Below, piece after piece: positions 8,218-17,028 of a stretch of DNA of 64,000 nucleotides. Numbering within the stretch: the stretch's first letter is position 1; every line of letters starts with the position of its first letter. This DNA comes from Microcoleus asticus IPMA8 (GTDB lineage Bacteria > Cyanobacteriota > Cyanobacteriia > Cyanobacteriales > Microcoleaceae). The position numbers and the translations under genes are program-made. Under the pieces are notes generated by a model, which did no database searches, was not told where the DNA came from, and saw nothing but the letters and a program-made list of their open reading frames with translations. The stretch lies in the NCBI RefSeq assembly GCF_013179805.1, contig NZ_SRRZ01000023.1, positions 12,625-76,624 of the forward strand. Reading direction: 5' to 3'.

Positions 8218-10074
8218 TTAGCCTCCCCAACTTTCCATCACCTTAATTTCTACCTCGCAAGGAATCGGAGATAGAAATTTATTCCCGGCTCTCACCATAC
8301 ATTTTTCAAGCCTTGCTTTAACGGGCTTTACTTCTTCAAGAGGACACTCTATTAAAATTTCATCGTGAACGACACAAATCAGTTTAGCACCAGTGCGGCT
8401 CAGAGGCATAAAAAGTAGAGCAAGAGCGAGTTTAGTAATGTCAGCGCTCATTCCTTGAATTGGGTTATTTAGCATCTCATTAAGCAACGGTTTAGTATCT
8501 TTTGACCATAATCTCCTTCTGCCTAAGACAGTCCGACTCTCTCGAATACCTCGGCTCCAGGCGCTCCGAACTTTGCCGTGAAATTGTTTGATACCTGTAT
8601 AGGATTCAAAGAACTTCTTACGAAAGTGTGAAGCTTGTTGCAGCGTTAAAGTGACTCCATGCTCTGCTTGAGCCATATTCTTAAATTTCTGTGTTCCCAT
8701 GCCATAAATTAAACCGAAGTTAATAATTTTACCGAGCTGTCTGTCTTCGACAGTAATTTCAGATAAAGGTTTTGCGAGCACCAAGGAAGCGGTCAGAGAG
8801 TGCAAATCTTCCCCTTTGGAGTAAGCTTTCACCATTCTGCGATCGCCCGAAACCTTCGCCATGATCCGCAGTTCAATCTGGCTGTAATCGGCTTTGAGCA
8901 GGACGTAACCGGGTGCAGCTTTAAAACACTGTCGGGTTTCCTTATCTCTGGGGATATTCGTTAAATTTGGTTCTCGACAACTAAACCGTCCCGATCTAGC
9001 ACCAATCTGAAACCAATTGGGATGAATGCGCCCTGTAATCGGGTGAATGCGTTCAGGTAAAACCAAAGCAAAAGTATCGATACGAGCCGATAAACTGCGG
9101 TATTCTAACAGTGCTTGAATAACGGGATACTCGCCTTGCAAAGGAATTAAATGTTGAGAGCTAGTGGAAGTAACAGGAATACCTTTCTCTTGCAAAGCGG
9201 CTAAGACTTGCTTGGGAGAGCGAGGATTAATTGTATCCGTAAATTCTGGCAGCAGAGAGATTTGTTGGTGAGGGTTAGGTCGATGGAGTTGCGAATTAAT
9301 TTGTTTTAAAAAAGAGTCGCGTTGATGACAGAGCTTCACTCCCAAAACTCTCCACTGTTCTCTATCTAAAAGCATTCCGTTGAGTTCCATAGAAGCCACC
9401 GCAGGCAGACAAGCAAACTCTAGTAAAGCAGTTTTCCAAAGCTTAGAAGCTTTCAGTTTTTGTTGCAGAGCAGCAGCCAGCGGGAGTAAGATTGCAGCAT
9501 CGGTAGCAGCATATTGGAGTTGAGCGAGTGTTAAGTTTCCCGACCAATCGCTAACTTGCTGCGTTTTGTCTAGCTTTACTTTCAACAAATTCTCAGTGAC
9601 AGCATCTAGGGACAAATGGCGTTTGAGTCCAGCCGTCAGCACTCGGTAAGCCAAATAGGTATCGAAAAAGGGTTTGGATGGTTCCAGTCCGGCAAAAGCG
9701 AGCATTTGCCATTCAAATTTGAGGTTGTGACCTACCTTCAGTGCAGGACTCGCTAAGAGCAAGCGTAATGGTTCGAGGGAACTCGGTTCAATGGCCCATA
9801 AATCTACAATGATTACTGGATGGTCAGGAATGGCAAGTTGTAACAATCTAATTTTGGCTTTGTAGGGGTCAAGCCCTGTTGTTTCGCAGTCTATACCGAT
9901 GATTTTTGCTTGTTGGAATGGTTGAAGGGCTGTTTCAAGATTGAAAGCAGTATCGATCAGTTGATAAGGAGTTTTAAGTGTAACTTGCAAATGAGCTATT
10001 TTAAGTTTGTCTGGACTCAAAACAGTTGGGATAGCGGTTGATTGTTTCTGCTCTTTTAGTGGATTAGGTTTCAT
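8218..10074 (-). CDS. PolA-type DNA polymerase with 3'-5' exonuclease domain
   Basis: 618 aa family-A polymerase without the 5'-nuclease domain. The exonuclease domain has D62-x-E64 (IDCETTG), the second motif GHNLKFE with Glu121 in place of the usual Asp, and Y188xxxD192. The polymerase domain has motif A (KADYSQIELR, D396), the O-helix R445/K449/F453/Y457 (RQLGKIINFGLIYGM) and motif C (VVHDE, D571). Phe at 453 predicts dideoxy discrimination. The second Arg of the usual RR is Gln. It probably does gap filling or plasmid replication. An internal QISLLPEF (271-278) between exo and pol parts resembles a clamp-binding peptide. It stands alone on the minus strand. Confidence 0.9.
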   Translation of the reverse strand: MKPNPLKEQKQSTAIPTVLSPDKLKIAHLQVTLKTPYQLIDTAFNLETALQPFQQAKIIGIDCETTGLDPYKAKIRLLQLAIPDHPVIIVDLWAIEPSSLEPLRLLLASPALKVGHNLKFEWQMLAFAGLEPSKPFFDTYLAYRVLTAGLKRHLSLDAVTENLLKVKLDKTQQVSDWSGNLTLAQLQYAATDAAILLPLAAALQQKLKASKLWKTALLEFACLPAVASMELNGMLLDREQWRVLGVKLCHQRDSFLKQINSQLHRPNPHQQISLLPEFTDTINPRSPKQVLAALQEKGIPVTSTSSQHLIPLQGEYPVIQALLEYRSLSARIDTFALVLPERIHPITGRIHPNWFQIGARSGRFSCREPNLTNIPRDKETRQCFKAAPGYVLLKADYSQIELRIMAKVSGDRRMVKAYSKGEDLHSLTASLVLAKPLSEITVEDRQLGKIINFGLIYGMGTQKFKNMAQAEHGVTLTLQQASHFRKKFFESYTGIKQFHGKVRSAWSRGIRESRTVLGRRRLWSKDTKPLLNEMLNNPIQGMSADITKLALALLFMPLSRTGAKLICVVHDEILIECPLEEVKPVKARLEKCMVRAGNKFLSPIPCEVEIKVMESWGG

Positions 10075-10552
10075 AATTAATTCCGTTTATAAAAAAGTGA
10101 AAGAATAGCGTTGTGTCAATAATGCACAAAATTTAACTATTTTTAAGGAATTTTCGACATTAGGTAGCTTGAGGATGATGGGTTTTATTTGGGAAGTATA
10201 CGAGTTATAAGTCTGTTTTTTGTAAATCAATTTAAGTCCTGAACTTTAGGAATAAGGTAAGAGACATAAAGGATGGCGGTTGGTCTAAAAAAACCAGCCA
10301 ACCCTGGTTTTGATTGAAAATAGTTGCCAATTTTAGAGCTGGCAACAGTTGTTTTGACTATCCCAAGTGCGGCCTAAAAGGTCGTAGCCTGGTTTGCCAT
10401 CTGGAATCTTTTTACAAACGGCTGCGTTAGCGTCTGTACGATTAGCTTTTGAAAAAGATTTTTAGAGGGAGGTGAGTTGGAAAATATTGCTTGAATTGAA
10501 ATTTAAAAATTATGACATATAATGTAGTTGTCACAATAATTAGGTTTGGCAA
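10075..10552. other. Gene-free 478-bp stretch
   Basis: It separates the minus-strand polymerase from a plus-strand operon and should hold divergent promoters. A hairpin GTTGCCA...TGGCAAC lies at about 10323-10345. On the minus strand an unstarted frame of 42 codons (10333-10461) reads with good-looking composition (AVCKKIPDGKPGYDLLGRTW) but has no ATG, GTG or TTG. It may be a gene remnant. Confidence 0.4.
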
Positions 10553-11113
10553 TTGAATCGCCCTATCCAGCTTCTTCGAGTTCGAGATCGACAGGTAGTT
10601 AATGCTATCCTGACATCCGTTACTGAGAAGCATTTAGAAGATGCGACAACCCTGTGGCAACCAACGCTTCGAGGGAGTGGAGAAGAAGATGAATACTGGA
10701 ATTGGGTTAGTAAAAGCTATAGAACTCAGTTTTTACCAGGAGATGAACTATATGCCATTGAGTGTGATGGCATAACTCAGGGTTTAATGACTATCGATAT
10801 TTTAAAAAAACGCTGCTATATTGAGTCTCAATTGAGACGAAGATTAGTGTACGTCAAAGCCTTAGCAACGGCTCCCTGGAATCGACCAGCTATTAGCAAT
10901 CCTCCCACTTATAAAGGAGTAGGTGGAACTCTAATAGATTTTGCGATCGCTCGTAGTGAGGAACTAGGATACCAAGGAAGGATAGGCTTCCACGCACTGC
11001 CTGGTGCGCTAGTATTTTATAGAAAGTTGAAAGTGGGGCTGCTAGACTGCGGTCCAGATCCTGAAGAACCCGACAATCTTAATTACTTTGAAACATTAAG
11101 GAAAGACAAATGA
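10553..11113 (+). CDS. GNAT-family acetyltransferase-like protein
   Basis: 186 aa. The acetyl-CoA pocket motif A is visible as YKGVGGTLIDFAIARSEELGY (residues about 122-142), followed by IGFHALPGALVFYRKL, the usual motif B. The N-terminal part is acidic and unlike common GNATs. The start is TTG at 10553, the only reasonable start in frame. It overlaps the next gene by 4 bp (ATGA), so the pair is translationally coupled. GNAT enzymes acetylate proteins, tRNA or small molecules, and coupled GNAT pairs are sometimes toxin-antitoxin modules. Nothing here proves that. Confidence 0.65.
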   Translation: MNRPIQLLRVRDRQVVNAILTSVTEKHLEDATTLWQPTLRGSGEEDEYWNWVSKSYRTQFLPGDELYAIECDGITQGLMTIDILKKRCYIESQLRRRLVYVKALATAPWNRPAISNPPTYKGVGGTLIDFAIARSEELGYQGRIGFHALPGALVFYRKLKVGLLDCGPDPEEPDNLNYFETLRKDK

Positions 11114-11784
11114 GTAACTCAATTCCCTCCCAGCCCCAATCCACAATAGATGATACAACCAGTTATCCGCGCTTGATGGAACTGATAGAAGCAGAAGATG
11201 CAGCTAATGGAGAAGTTGGCTGCGGTCGGAATTTGGGTAATAAACCTTCACTTTATCTAAAAACCTGCGGTATCAATATCTCTGATGAAAAGCTAAGAAA
11301 TTTGTTAAGGGAGTATTTAGGTCATTTATTGATGGAGCTAGATTTTGACTCAATCATCAACCAGGTGAGTCATTTCGTAGAGTCATTAGTCGTGCAGGAA
11401 CACACTCAATTAGAGCAGACAAGACCAGCATTAATACTCTTAGAATCAGTTTTTGAGCAAATTCCTGCGAAAGAACTCAAACAATGTATTGAGTCAGAAT
11501 TGGGGGAGTTTTGTTCGGAAACTGCGATCGAGCAAATTGTTCAGTACACTGGTCAAGTGATTCACTATTCAATTCTCCAACCTCGACATAAGTGGCCCAA
11601 ACCTATTTGGGTACTAAGTGCTCTTGAGAAGGTGTATATTGCTCAGGCATCTAGTTTAGATGCAGCAATTGCCCAAGTTAAAGCACAATATCCCGACGAA
11701 AGCGGAGAGCTGCAAGTAATAAAAGTCGGAGGTGTTCTCGCACCAAACCAAGTGATTTGCTTGGACTTAATGAACAAATTTTAA
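11110..11784 (+). CDS. Hypothetical protein coupled to the GNAT gene
   Basis: 224 aa, mostly alpha-helical and acidic with no recognised motif. The N-terminal 30 residues are polar and low in complexity, and residues 60-160 form amphipathic helices (LRNLLREYLGHLLMELDFD, then PAKELKQCIESELGEF). The C-terminus is beta-like (ELQVIKVGGVLAPNQVICLDLM). The ATG overlaps the GNAT stop by 4 bp. It could be a regulator, partner or antitoxin of the GNAT protein, by position only. Confidence 0.55.
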   Translation: MSNSIPSQPQSTIDDTTSYPRLMELIEAEDAANGEVGCGRNLGNKPSLYLKTCGINISDEKLRNLLREYLGHLLMELDFDSIINQVSHFVESLVVQEHTQLEQTRPALILLESVFEQIPAKELKQCIESELGEFCSETAIEQIVQYTGQVIHYSILQPRHKWPKPIWVLSALEKVYIAQASSLDAAIAQVKAQYPDESGELQVIKVGGVLAPNQVICLDLMNKF

Positions 11785-11961
11785 ATAAAAAATGGGGAAG
11801 GAATTTGGTAGCTTTAAACGTACCCCAACCTGCGTCATATCCCCTCTCTTAAGCATGGGTATTCTTTAGCTTTTAGTTCCTACTCTCTCTTAAAAGACAT
11901 TTTTACAGGTTTCATAGCATTGCCCAGTGCTGAGAGCCGTTAGGTAACTTTCATAGAGCTG

Positions 11962-11990
11962 CCCCCTCCACATGGAGGGGGTAATTTTTA
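11962..11990 (+). terminator. Rho-independent terminator
   Basis: A perfect 8-bp stem CCCCCTCC/GGAGGGGG with the loop ACAT is followed by TAATTTTTA. It lies 178 bp after the GNAT/hypothetical pair and would end that transcript. Confidence 0.7.
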
Positions 11991-12077
11991 CTGAACAAAA
12001 TCGCTCATAGGAATGAAGTTGCAGGAACTCGATGCGATTTAAATTGGAATTGTTCACCACATGAACTCATAAAAACC

Positions 12078-12299
12078 ATGCATAATTCATCGATTGAACC
12101 TAATTCTGGCTATAACAACTCCGGTTACGAATCGGAACCCGATTTGACTGTCGGTTACTCGTCATCTAAAGAAGTTCGTCAAGGTAATTTTGACGACGCT
12201 TACCAAGAAAATGTGTATGACTTGTCAAACTTAGCAGATACTCCTTGGACAGATTCAACAGTCCGCCCGAATCCACAGCTTGAGCTGGAGCTTGATTAA
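12078..12299 (+). CDS. Small acidic hypothetical protein
   Basis: 73 aa, rich in Asn, Ser, Asp and Tyr, with a repeated GYNNSGYES-like N-terminus and an ELELD C-terminus. No membrane segment, cysteine or known motif. Its composition suggests an unstructured peptide. It sits alone after a terminator and before a 320-bp gene-free stretch. Coding status rests on the open frame only. Confidence 0.4.
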   Translation: MHNSSIEPNSGYNNSGYESEPDLTVGYSSSKEVRQGNFDDAYQENVYDLSNLADTPWTDSTVRPNPQLELELD

Positions 12300-12429
12300 A
12301 GAAAAAAGCGAAGATGGAGAAATGCAGTCCAGGACGCATCAACCTAAAAAACCCAGTTTCTCGTTCTCATGTTCAACCTAAAATGACGGAATTACATAGG
12401 AAGACCGGGTTTTTGGGTAATTCCTAAAA

Positions 12430-12487
12430 TGGAGAGGGAGAGAGGTAGAGGAAGAGAGGGAGAGAGGGGAGAGGGGGAGAGGGAGAT
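12430..12487. repeat. Purine-rich dispersed repeat
   Basis: A 58-bp run of GGAGAGGGAGAG-type sequence lies in the gene-free 12300-12620 stretch. The same family recurs at 28341-28366, 31011-31050, 41095-41112, 62785-62852 and 63945-64000, and as pyrimidine complement at 8181-8210, 25337-25385 and 62998-63056. Confidence 0.7.
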
Positions 12488-12620
12488 TTAGCTGATGGGT
12501 AATTTCTGCAATACTGCTCTATTTTTCGTAATGTTTTAAAAACAGTTGAAAGTTTTTCCAAATTAGAAAGAATAGAGCAGTTTTTTTTGCCTAATTTTAG
12601 TTAACATCAAGAGGATTCCC

Positions 12621-14708
12621 ATGAACAGTCCAAAGCAGTTAAAAAAAATAAGCCAGGTAGGCTCGGCTTTAATAGCTGCCAGTACACTCTGCCTAATTTG
12701 TGCTTTCATCTGCATTACTTTCTTAAGCTTTCCATCAATTGCTAGCGCTAGTTCCTTACCTACTAAAATTTGGGAAAAAGAACAATCTAGAGTTTTGCTG
12801 CCAGATTGGAGCCAGATTACCTTTAGTTCCCTGCCCGCCGTTGCTAGTTCTGGAAGTTCTGGCGATCGAAGCTGGCAAGCCGGCACTTCTGTTGACAACA
12901 TCTTAAAATTGGGGGAAATTAACGATGTAAAACCTGAAATTCTATCTTTGCAAGCAATTGAACAATTGGCACTAGGGGATATCAATTTAGAGAATATCAG
13001 CTTGTCCGCATTTCCCTTAGCTGGTAAGCAAACTGTCGGTCACTTGGCTGAAATTGTTCCGAATCTGGGTCAATTTCAATTGAGCGATGTTCCTCCAATT
13101 GCTTCTTTATCTTCTCAAATAGCCGGAGTGAATCCTAACATCAACCAATTATCAATTGGTCAAGCTGTAAAACAAGTACCGCAACTAGCGCAGGCAAAAC
13201 TTAACCAAATTAACCTATCTGAGTTTGCGATCGCCCAAATTCCCAATCTTAATAGCGTAAATTTAGAACAGTTCTCTGGCTGGTCAGAGGAACTCATCAG
13301 CAATATTCCGCTCCTGAGTCAAGTCCCCCTTTCTAATTTTCCTGTTCCTATTGCGTCTATTGGCAGCACAATCATGCGAATTGACACGATTTACAGTCGG
13401 TACGAGAGCAAGCGCAATAACACAATTTCCGGTTCAGATGTAGAAGGATTTGCGGTAGCCTGCGAGAAAGATTGCGCTTATATCGAACTCGACGACATGG
13501 AAAACGCCGGTCGCCGCGCCACAGGGCCGCTAGAAGGCAAGCAGTGGATTAGCGGCAAATACCAGGAAGTGCGAGGCGGTTCTGGCTGTTTGACCGGTTG
13601 GGAACCGACGGGCAGGCATCCTTTTGGGGAAATGTTTAAAGTAGTGGTAATGGAACCGTCAGAAACCAGCGATACTGTTGACACGGCTCTGTACTTCAGG
13701 TTTAGTTTGCCCTGCGGCAAATCGCCTTACATTATTGGCCCGGTTCCGTTTCTCAGTTACAGCGTTAATTCGCCTATGTTTGTCGGTCGATTGGAGGGCG
13801 GTTCTTCTAACAGTATTTCTCGCTCAAAAGGCGTAGCATCTGAAACAAAACCTTCAAAGCCGCTGAGTTCAAATCACGCTAAAGAAAACCCTTTACCAAC
13901 TCAGCCTCTACCTGAATCCAAGCGAGAGTGCGCGCGCCCAGCGACTTACGTGAGCGGTGTGGATGTGGCTTCATTAGGGGAGGCGTTAGCAAAGCTTTCC
14001 GAAGGAATCGCCAATTTGGAAAATGCAGCCAGTGGCGATTACGAAGCTATTGGCGAGATGGTTTGTACTGAAGGATCTCGCAACTGCGGGCGGGCGATCG
14101 GTCGTTATCAGTTGATGAGTTACCGGGAAGAGGTGCAGCGTGCTGTCAGCTCAATTCCAGGGGGGGCTAACTTTATCCTGAACGTCAACAAAGGCCAAAA
14201 ACCTACAAGAGAGGAACTCTTCCAATATTTTCCTCCTGCTGTTCAGGATAAAGTCTGGCAAAATTCTCTCGCTGAGAACTTAGTCAGCAGCCAACAGGAA
14301 ATTGACCCTAAAACTGGGCAGGTGTTCAAGGGCGATCGCTTAATTGAGCGAGTAGCACAGAAACACTTTGGGGGTTCTGGCAGTAAAATTGATGCCAGCT
14401 ATTCCAACATTTTAGGTGGCTACTCTCTCAAACAGTACGGGGCAAAAGTTCGAGAGCTTTATAACCACAATACCAGCGACAATTGCCAAGCTAATTCTGG
14501 TGACAGCAAGGGCATCAGCAACTCGGTCGGCTCCGGCATTACTTTAAATGCTAGTTGGAGTATTAAGGTTGCGCTGTTCATTAGCTCTTTTTTGATGGGA
14601 ATGTGGTTTTTAATTCGACTTTTTTACAAGCGAAAGCAGCAACTTTTTATGATTCTAATCGGTTTGGGGGTAGCAATTAGTTTTGGCACGGCTGCGCTCT
14701 CCCATTGA
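12621..14708 (+). CDS. Membrane-anchored protein with lysozyme-like (transglycosylase) domain, probable conjugation factor
   Basis: 695 aa. A signal/membrane segment (residues 14-38, ending ASA) precedes a Leu/Ile-rich region (105-260) with irregular copies of a QIPNLxxxxLxxF-like motif. Then comes a globular Cys-containing domain (275-390), a low-complexity linker and, near 470-505, YEAIGEMVC...GRAIGRYQLMSY. That pattern matches the catalytic Glu and GxYQ motif of transglycosylase/lysozyme-fold enzymes. The C-terminus has two membrane helices (650-692). It would open peptidoglycan at the cell envelope. With VirD4 2.3 kb away on the same strand, a role like VirB1 in DNA transfer is plausible. 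Confidence 0.6.
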   Translation: MNSPKQLKKISQVGSALIAASTLCLICAFICITFLSFPSIASASSLPTKIWEKEQSRVLLPDWSQITFSSLPAVASSGSSGDRSWQAGTSVDNILKLGEINDVKPEILSLQAIEQLALGDINLENISLSAFPLAGKQTVGHLAEIVPNLGQFQLSDVPPIASLSSQIAGVNPNINQLSIGQAVKQVPQLAQAKLNQINLSEFAIAQIPNLNSVNLEQFSGWSEELISNIPLLSQVPLSNFPVPIASIGSTIMRIDTIYSRYESKRNNTISGSDVEGFAVACEKDCAYIELDDMENAGRRATGPLEGKQWISGKYQEVRGGSGCLTGWEPTGRHPFGEMFKVVVMEPSETSDTVDTALYFRFSLPCGKSPYIIGPVPFLSYSVNSPMFVGRLEGGSSNSISRSKGVASETKPSKPLSSNHAKENPLPTQPLPESKRECARPATYVSGVDVASLGEALAKLSEGIANLENAASGDYEAIGEMVCTEGSRNCGRAIGRYQLMSYREEVQRAVSSIPGGANFILNVNKGQKPTREELFQYFPPAVQDKVWQNSLAENLVSSQQEIDPKTGQVFKGDRLIERVAQKHFGGSGSKIDASYSNILGGYSLKQYGAKVRELYNHNTSDNCQANSGDSKGISNSVGSGITLNASWSIKVALFISSFLMGMWFLIRLFYKRKQQLFMILIGLGVAISFGTAALSH

Positions 14709-14842
14709 ACCAGGGGAAAGAGGAGGTGGAAAAGCAAGTTATTAACAACTCTAACAACCTTCTCCGCAACCAGGACGTTTTTAATTGCTGAAACCAATGA
14801 TTTTATAGCACTGATATCAATTCCGGTTGTATAGGAATGATT

Positions 14843-14967
14843 GGGAGCATCTCATATTGGTAAAAACACTTCTTCTTCCTCCTTCCTTCTGACTCTTTCC
14901 TCCTGACTCCTGGCTCCTGGCTCCTAACTCCAATTTTGGGCTGGGCTGCTTTCATTGAGATGCTCCA
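14843..14967. mobile_element. 125-bp MITE related to the ISKra4 element
   Basis: The ends are inverted repeats: GGGAGCATCTCATATTGG at the left and, reading inward from the right, TGGAGCATCTCAATG. The 8-bp direct repeat GAATGATT flanks it exactly (14835-14842 and 14968-14975). The first 12 bp equal the ends of the ISKra4 element at 29677-30850, which also makes 8-bp duplications. The inside is pyrimidine-rich with tandem CTCCTGGCTCCTGG and holds no gene. Just outside lies a dispersed CACAGAGGACACAGAG sequence (14980-15005). Confidence 0.8.
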
Positions 14968-15237
14968 GAATGATTAAACCACAGAGGGCACAGAGGACAC
15001 AGAGAAAGAGAAGAGAGAGATAATAATTCCGGTGTCAACTGATTAGATATGACTTCTAAGCTGTTCAGGATATAAATTGTATAGTCGTTTTGTATTCCCC
15101 GAAGTCAGTCATAAAAATTGACTGTAAGATTTAGACATACAACAGCTTAGTTCAGCAAAACAATCTCTCTTTTATTGTCTTTTTATTCGGCTTTAGTGTC
15201 CTGTTTTTTCTTGTATTTTGTAGGAGTGGAGTAACAA

Positions 15238-15876
15238 ATGGTTAAACAAAATAGAGTTAAGCAACAAACAGCAGGCACCCAAAAGATTGTCAACCCCCCG
15301 GTTTGGTTAAATCAACTTGGTTACTGGTTTCGCATTGGTTTGACAGTTTTTACCGCCCTGTCGCTATTATTGGGGACAGTTGCTTGCACGAATTCTAGTT
15401 CAGCAACAACCGCACCAGCTTCTTGGCAACAAGCTTTGCGAGTCACTCCAAAAGAAACTTTAACCCTTATCGTAAAGGAACACAGCAGCCTTCCAGAACT
15501 CAAAGTAGCGGCTGGGCAAAGTGCAGCGGCAGAAGCGATTAAGAGAATGCGAGTGTGGCAAGTTAATGGCTCGGTAGGACGGCTGAACCTTTATGATTTC
15601 AATAATTCCGCTCTGTGCGGTACAAAAGGCTGCCTTTATGTTGGCTACTTAATTCCTAATGATTCAAGTCAAATGCCAACAGAAGTATTTGCAGCTTATC
15701 TCGACCCCCATAAACCGCCGAAAACTCCTTTGTTTAAGGCTGACAGTTCCTCGCACGAGGGTTTGCCTTGTCTAGGAGTGAATCAGCTTTCCAAAGAAGG
15801 CCGCCGCCAGCTTCAATTTTGCTACGACGGCCTTACCTATCAACTTGCTGACAGCCAGCTTTTCAAAGAGGGTTAG
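15238..15876 (+). CDS. Putative lipoprotein, unknown function
   Basis: 212 aa. A basic N-terminus is followed by a hydrophobic segment ending in a lipobox (LLLGTVAC, Cys near residue 50), then a Ser/Ala/Thr-rich linker. The long N-terminal lead is unusual and a later start is possible, but TAGGAGTGGAG stands 6 bp before the ATG at 15238. The rest has four Cys residues (CGTKGC and two later) and no known motif. Position between the transglycosylase-like and VirD4 genes suggests an envelope part of the transfer apparatus. This is inference. Confidence 0.6.
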   Translation: MVKQNRVKQQTAGTQKIVNPPVWLNQLGYWFRIGLTVFTALSLLLGTVACTNSSSATTAPASWQQALRVTPKETLTLIVKEHSSLPELKVAAGQSAAAEAIKRMRVWQVNGSVGRLNLYDFNNSALCGTKGCLYVGYLIPNDSSQMPTEVFAAYLDPHKPPKTPLFKADSSSHEGLPCLGVNQLSKEGRRQLQFCYDGLTYQLADSQLFKEG

Positions 15877-15879
15877 TGT

Positions 15880-16944
15880 TTAGTAGTGGGCGAGTTCATC
15901 GAAGTCAAAATCTTCTTCTGGATCAACCTCAACTTCAACCTCAGCCACCTCGGAAAATTCATCTAACTCCTCTAATTCTGAGTCTGTTCCTCCTTCAACT
16001 TGTGCAATTTTGCGAGGGGGCGACAATTTACCTCGACCTTTGCGGTTAGTTACGCTTCCTGGCAACGCCTGGACTTCAGGTTCCGCACCAGCAGCTATAG
16101 CTGGCAATTGGGCATCGCTAGCGTCAATGAAGCCAGCAATGCTATTGTGCAGTCCCCAAATCAATTTTTTTTGTGGTTTTTGACCGAGAAATAACTTGTG
16201 AAAATTAGCATCAGTTGGCTGAGTAATGCTGTGAGTTTTGCAGCAAAAGGATTTATTTTTGCCTTCCCCTTCTTTGAGAGATCTAAACTCGACATTCAAC
16301 ACTCCCAAAGAGCGCCACTTGTCATTTTTACCGCTGTAATCTCTCCCAAAGTAATCAGCAAATGCCCGTTCCAAATTGCGGTAAAATTCTTCTCTAGCGC
16401 TCTTAAAGCTCCAGAGGGCTACATTCTTGAAGCGGACGACAATCGGTACCTGATGCAGGGGTTGGTTTTTGGGATTTAGAAAGATGAGAGCGTGTTCGGA
16501 ACACACTTCCTGCGTCTTTTTATCGAGGGAATCGCGATATTCGTCGTAAAGCCCAATAAAAGTACCTGCTAATTCTCCATTTTCTTCAATATCTTTGTAG
16601 CGGATGTACTCAGGCACAAAAGCTAATACCAACATTCTCGCTTTTTGGAGCAGTAAGCCTGTCACTTCTTCGCTTAGTTCGACCGTGGTCAATTCCTCAA
16701 CATTAGGCATTACGTGCCATTCCGCTTTGACAAGCTGGTCGTTCGGGAGCAAAATACCTGCTGGGTTATCGTTAATCACGATTCCATAGGGCAAAGAGGG
16801 CTTGCGAGTTTGGTTGTATTCACTGTTGAATAGCTCCGGATCTATCTCGTAATAATCAGCACTCTTGTTCTTTTGCGTGTTGGACTTTCCACTAGAATTC
16901 TGTACTGTCTTACTGGGAGATTTCGCGTTATTGCTTCTTACCAT
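15880..16944 (-). CDS. DUF5895-like protein with acidic aromatic-ended tail
   Basis: 354 aa. I match it by eye to the cyanobacterial DUF5895 family (PYGIVINDNPAGILLPNDQLVKAEWH region near residues 52-78). The core (50-260) is a mixed alpha/beta domain. The C-terminal 50 residues are strongly acidic (ELEELDEFSEVAEVEVEVD) and end DFDFDELAHY. Acidic tails ending in an aromatic residue are typical of single-stranded-DNA-binding proteins such as bacterial SSB and phage gp2.5, so an ssDNA-binding role is a testable idea. It is transcribed away from VirD4 and has a short hairpin 35 nt before its start. Confidence 0.6.
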   Translation of the reverse strand: MVRSNNAKSPSKTVQNSSGKSNTQKNKSADYYEIDPELFNSEYNQTRKPSLPYGIVINDNPAGILLPNDQLVKAEWHVMPNVEELTTVELSEEVTGLLLQKARMLVLAFVPEYIRYKDIEENGELAGTFIGLYDEYRDSLDKKTQEVCSEHALIFLNPKNQPLHQVPIVVRFKNVALWSFKSAREEFYRNLERAFADYFGRDYSGKNDKWRSLGVLNVEFRSLKEGEGKNKSFCCKTHSITQPTDANFHKLFLGQKPQKKLIWGLHNSIAGFIDASDAQLPAIAAGAEPEVQALPGSVTNRKGRGKLSPPRKIAQVEGGTDSELEELDEFSEVAEVEVEVDPEEDFDFDELAHY

Positions 16945-16978
16945 TGTTTACCTATTTTTGTCATTGTCTCCCCCTTAA

Positions 16979-16988
16979 GGCGATAGCC
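16979..16988 (-). promoter_or_regulatory. Short leader hairpin, GGC(TATC)GCC
   Basis: Read on the minus strand this is GGC-TATC-GCC, 35 nt before the DUF5895 start. It is part of a larger near-palindrome (GCGATAGCCGCTATC) in the 84-bp divergent promoter region shared with VirD4. It has the same loop type as the hairpins before dnaX, dnaN and other genes. Confidence 0.45.
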
Positions 16989-17028
16989 GCTATCTGAAAC
17001 ATTTAGTTTTTTTAAGAGCTAAAAAAAA

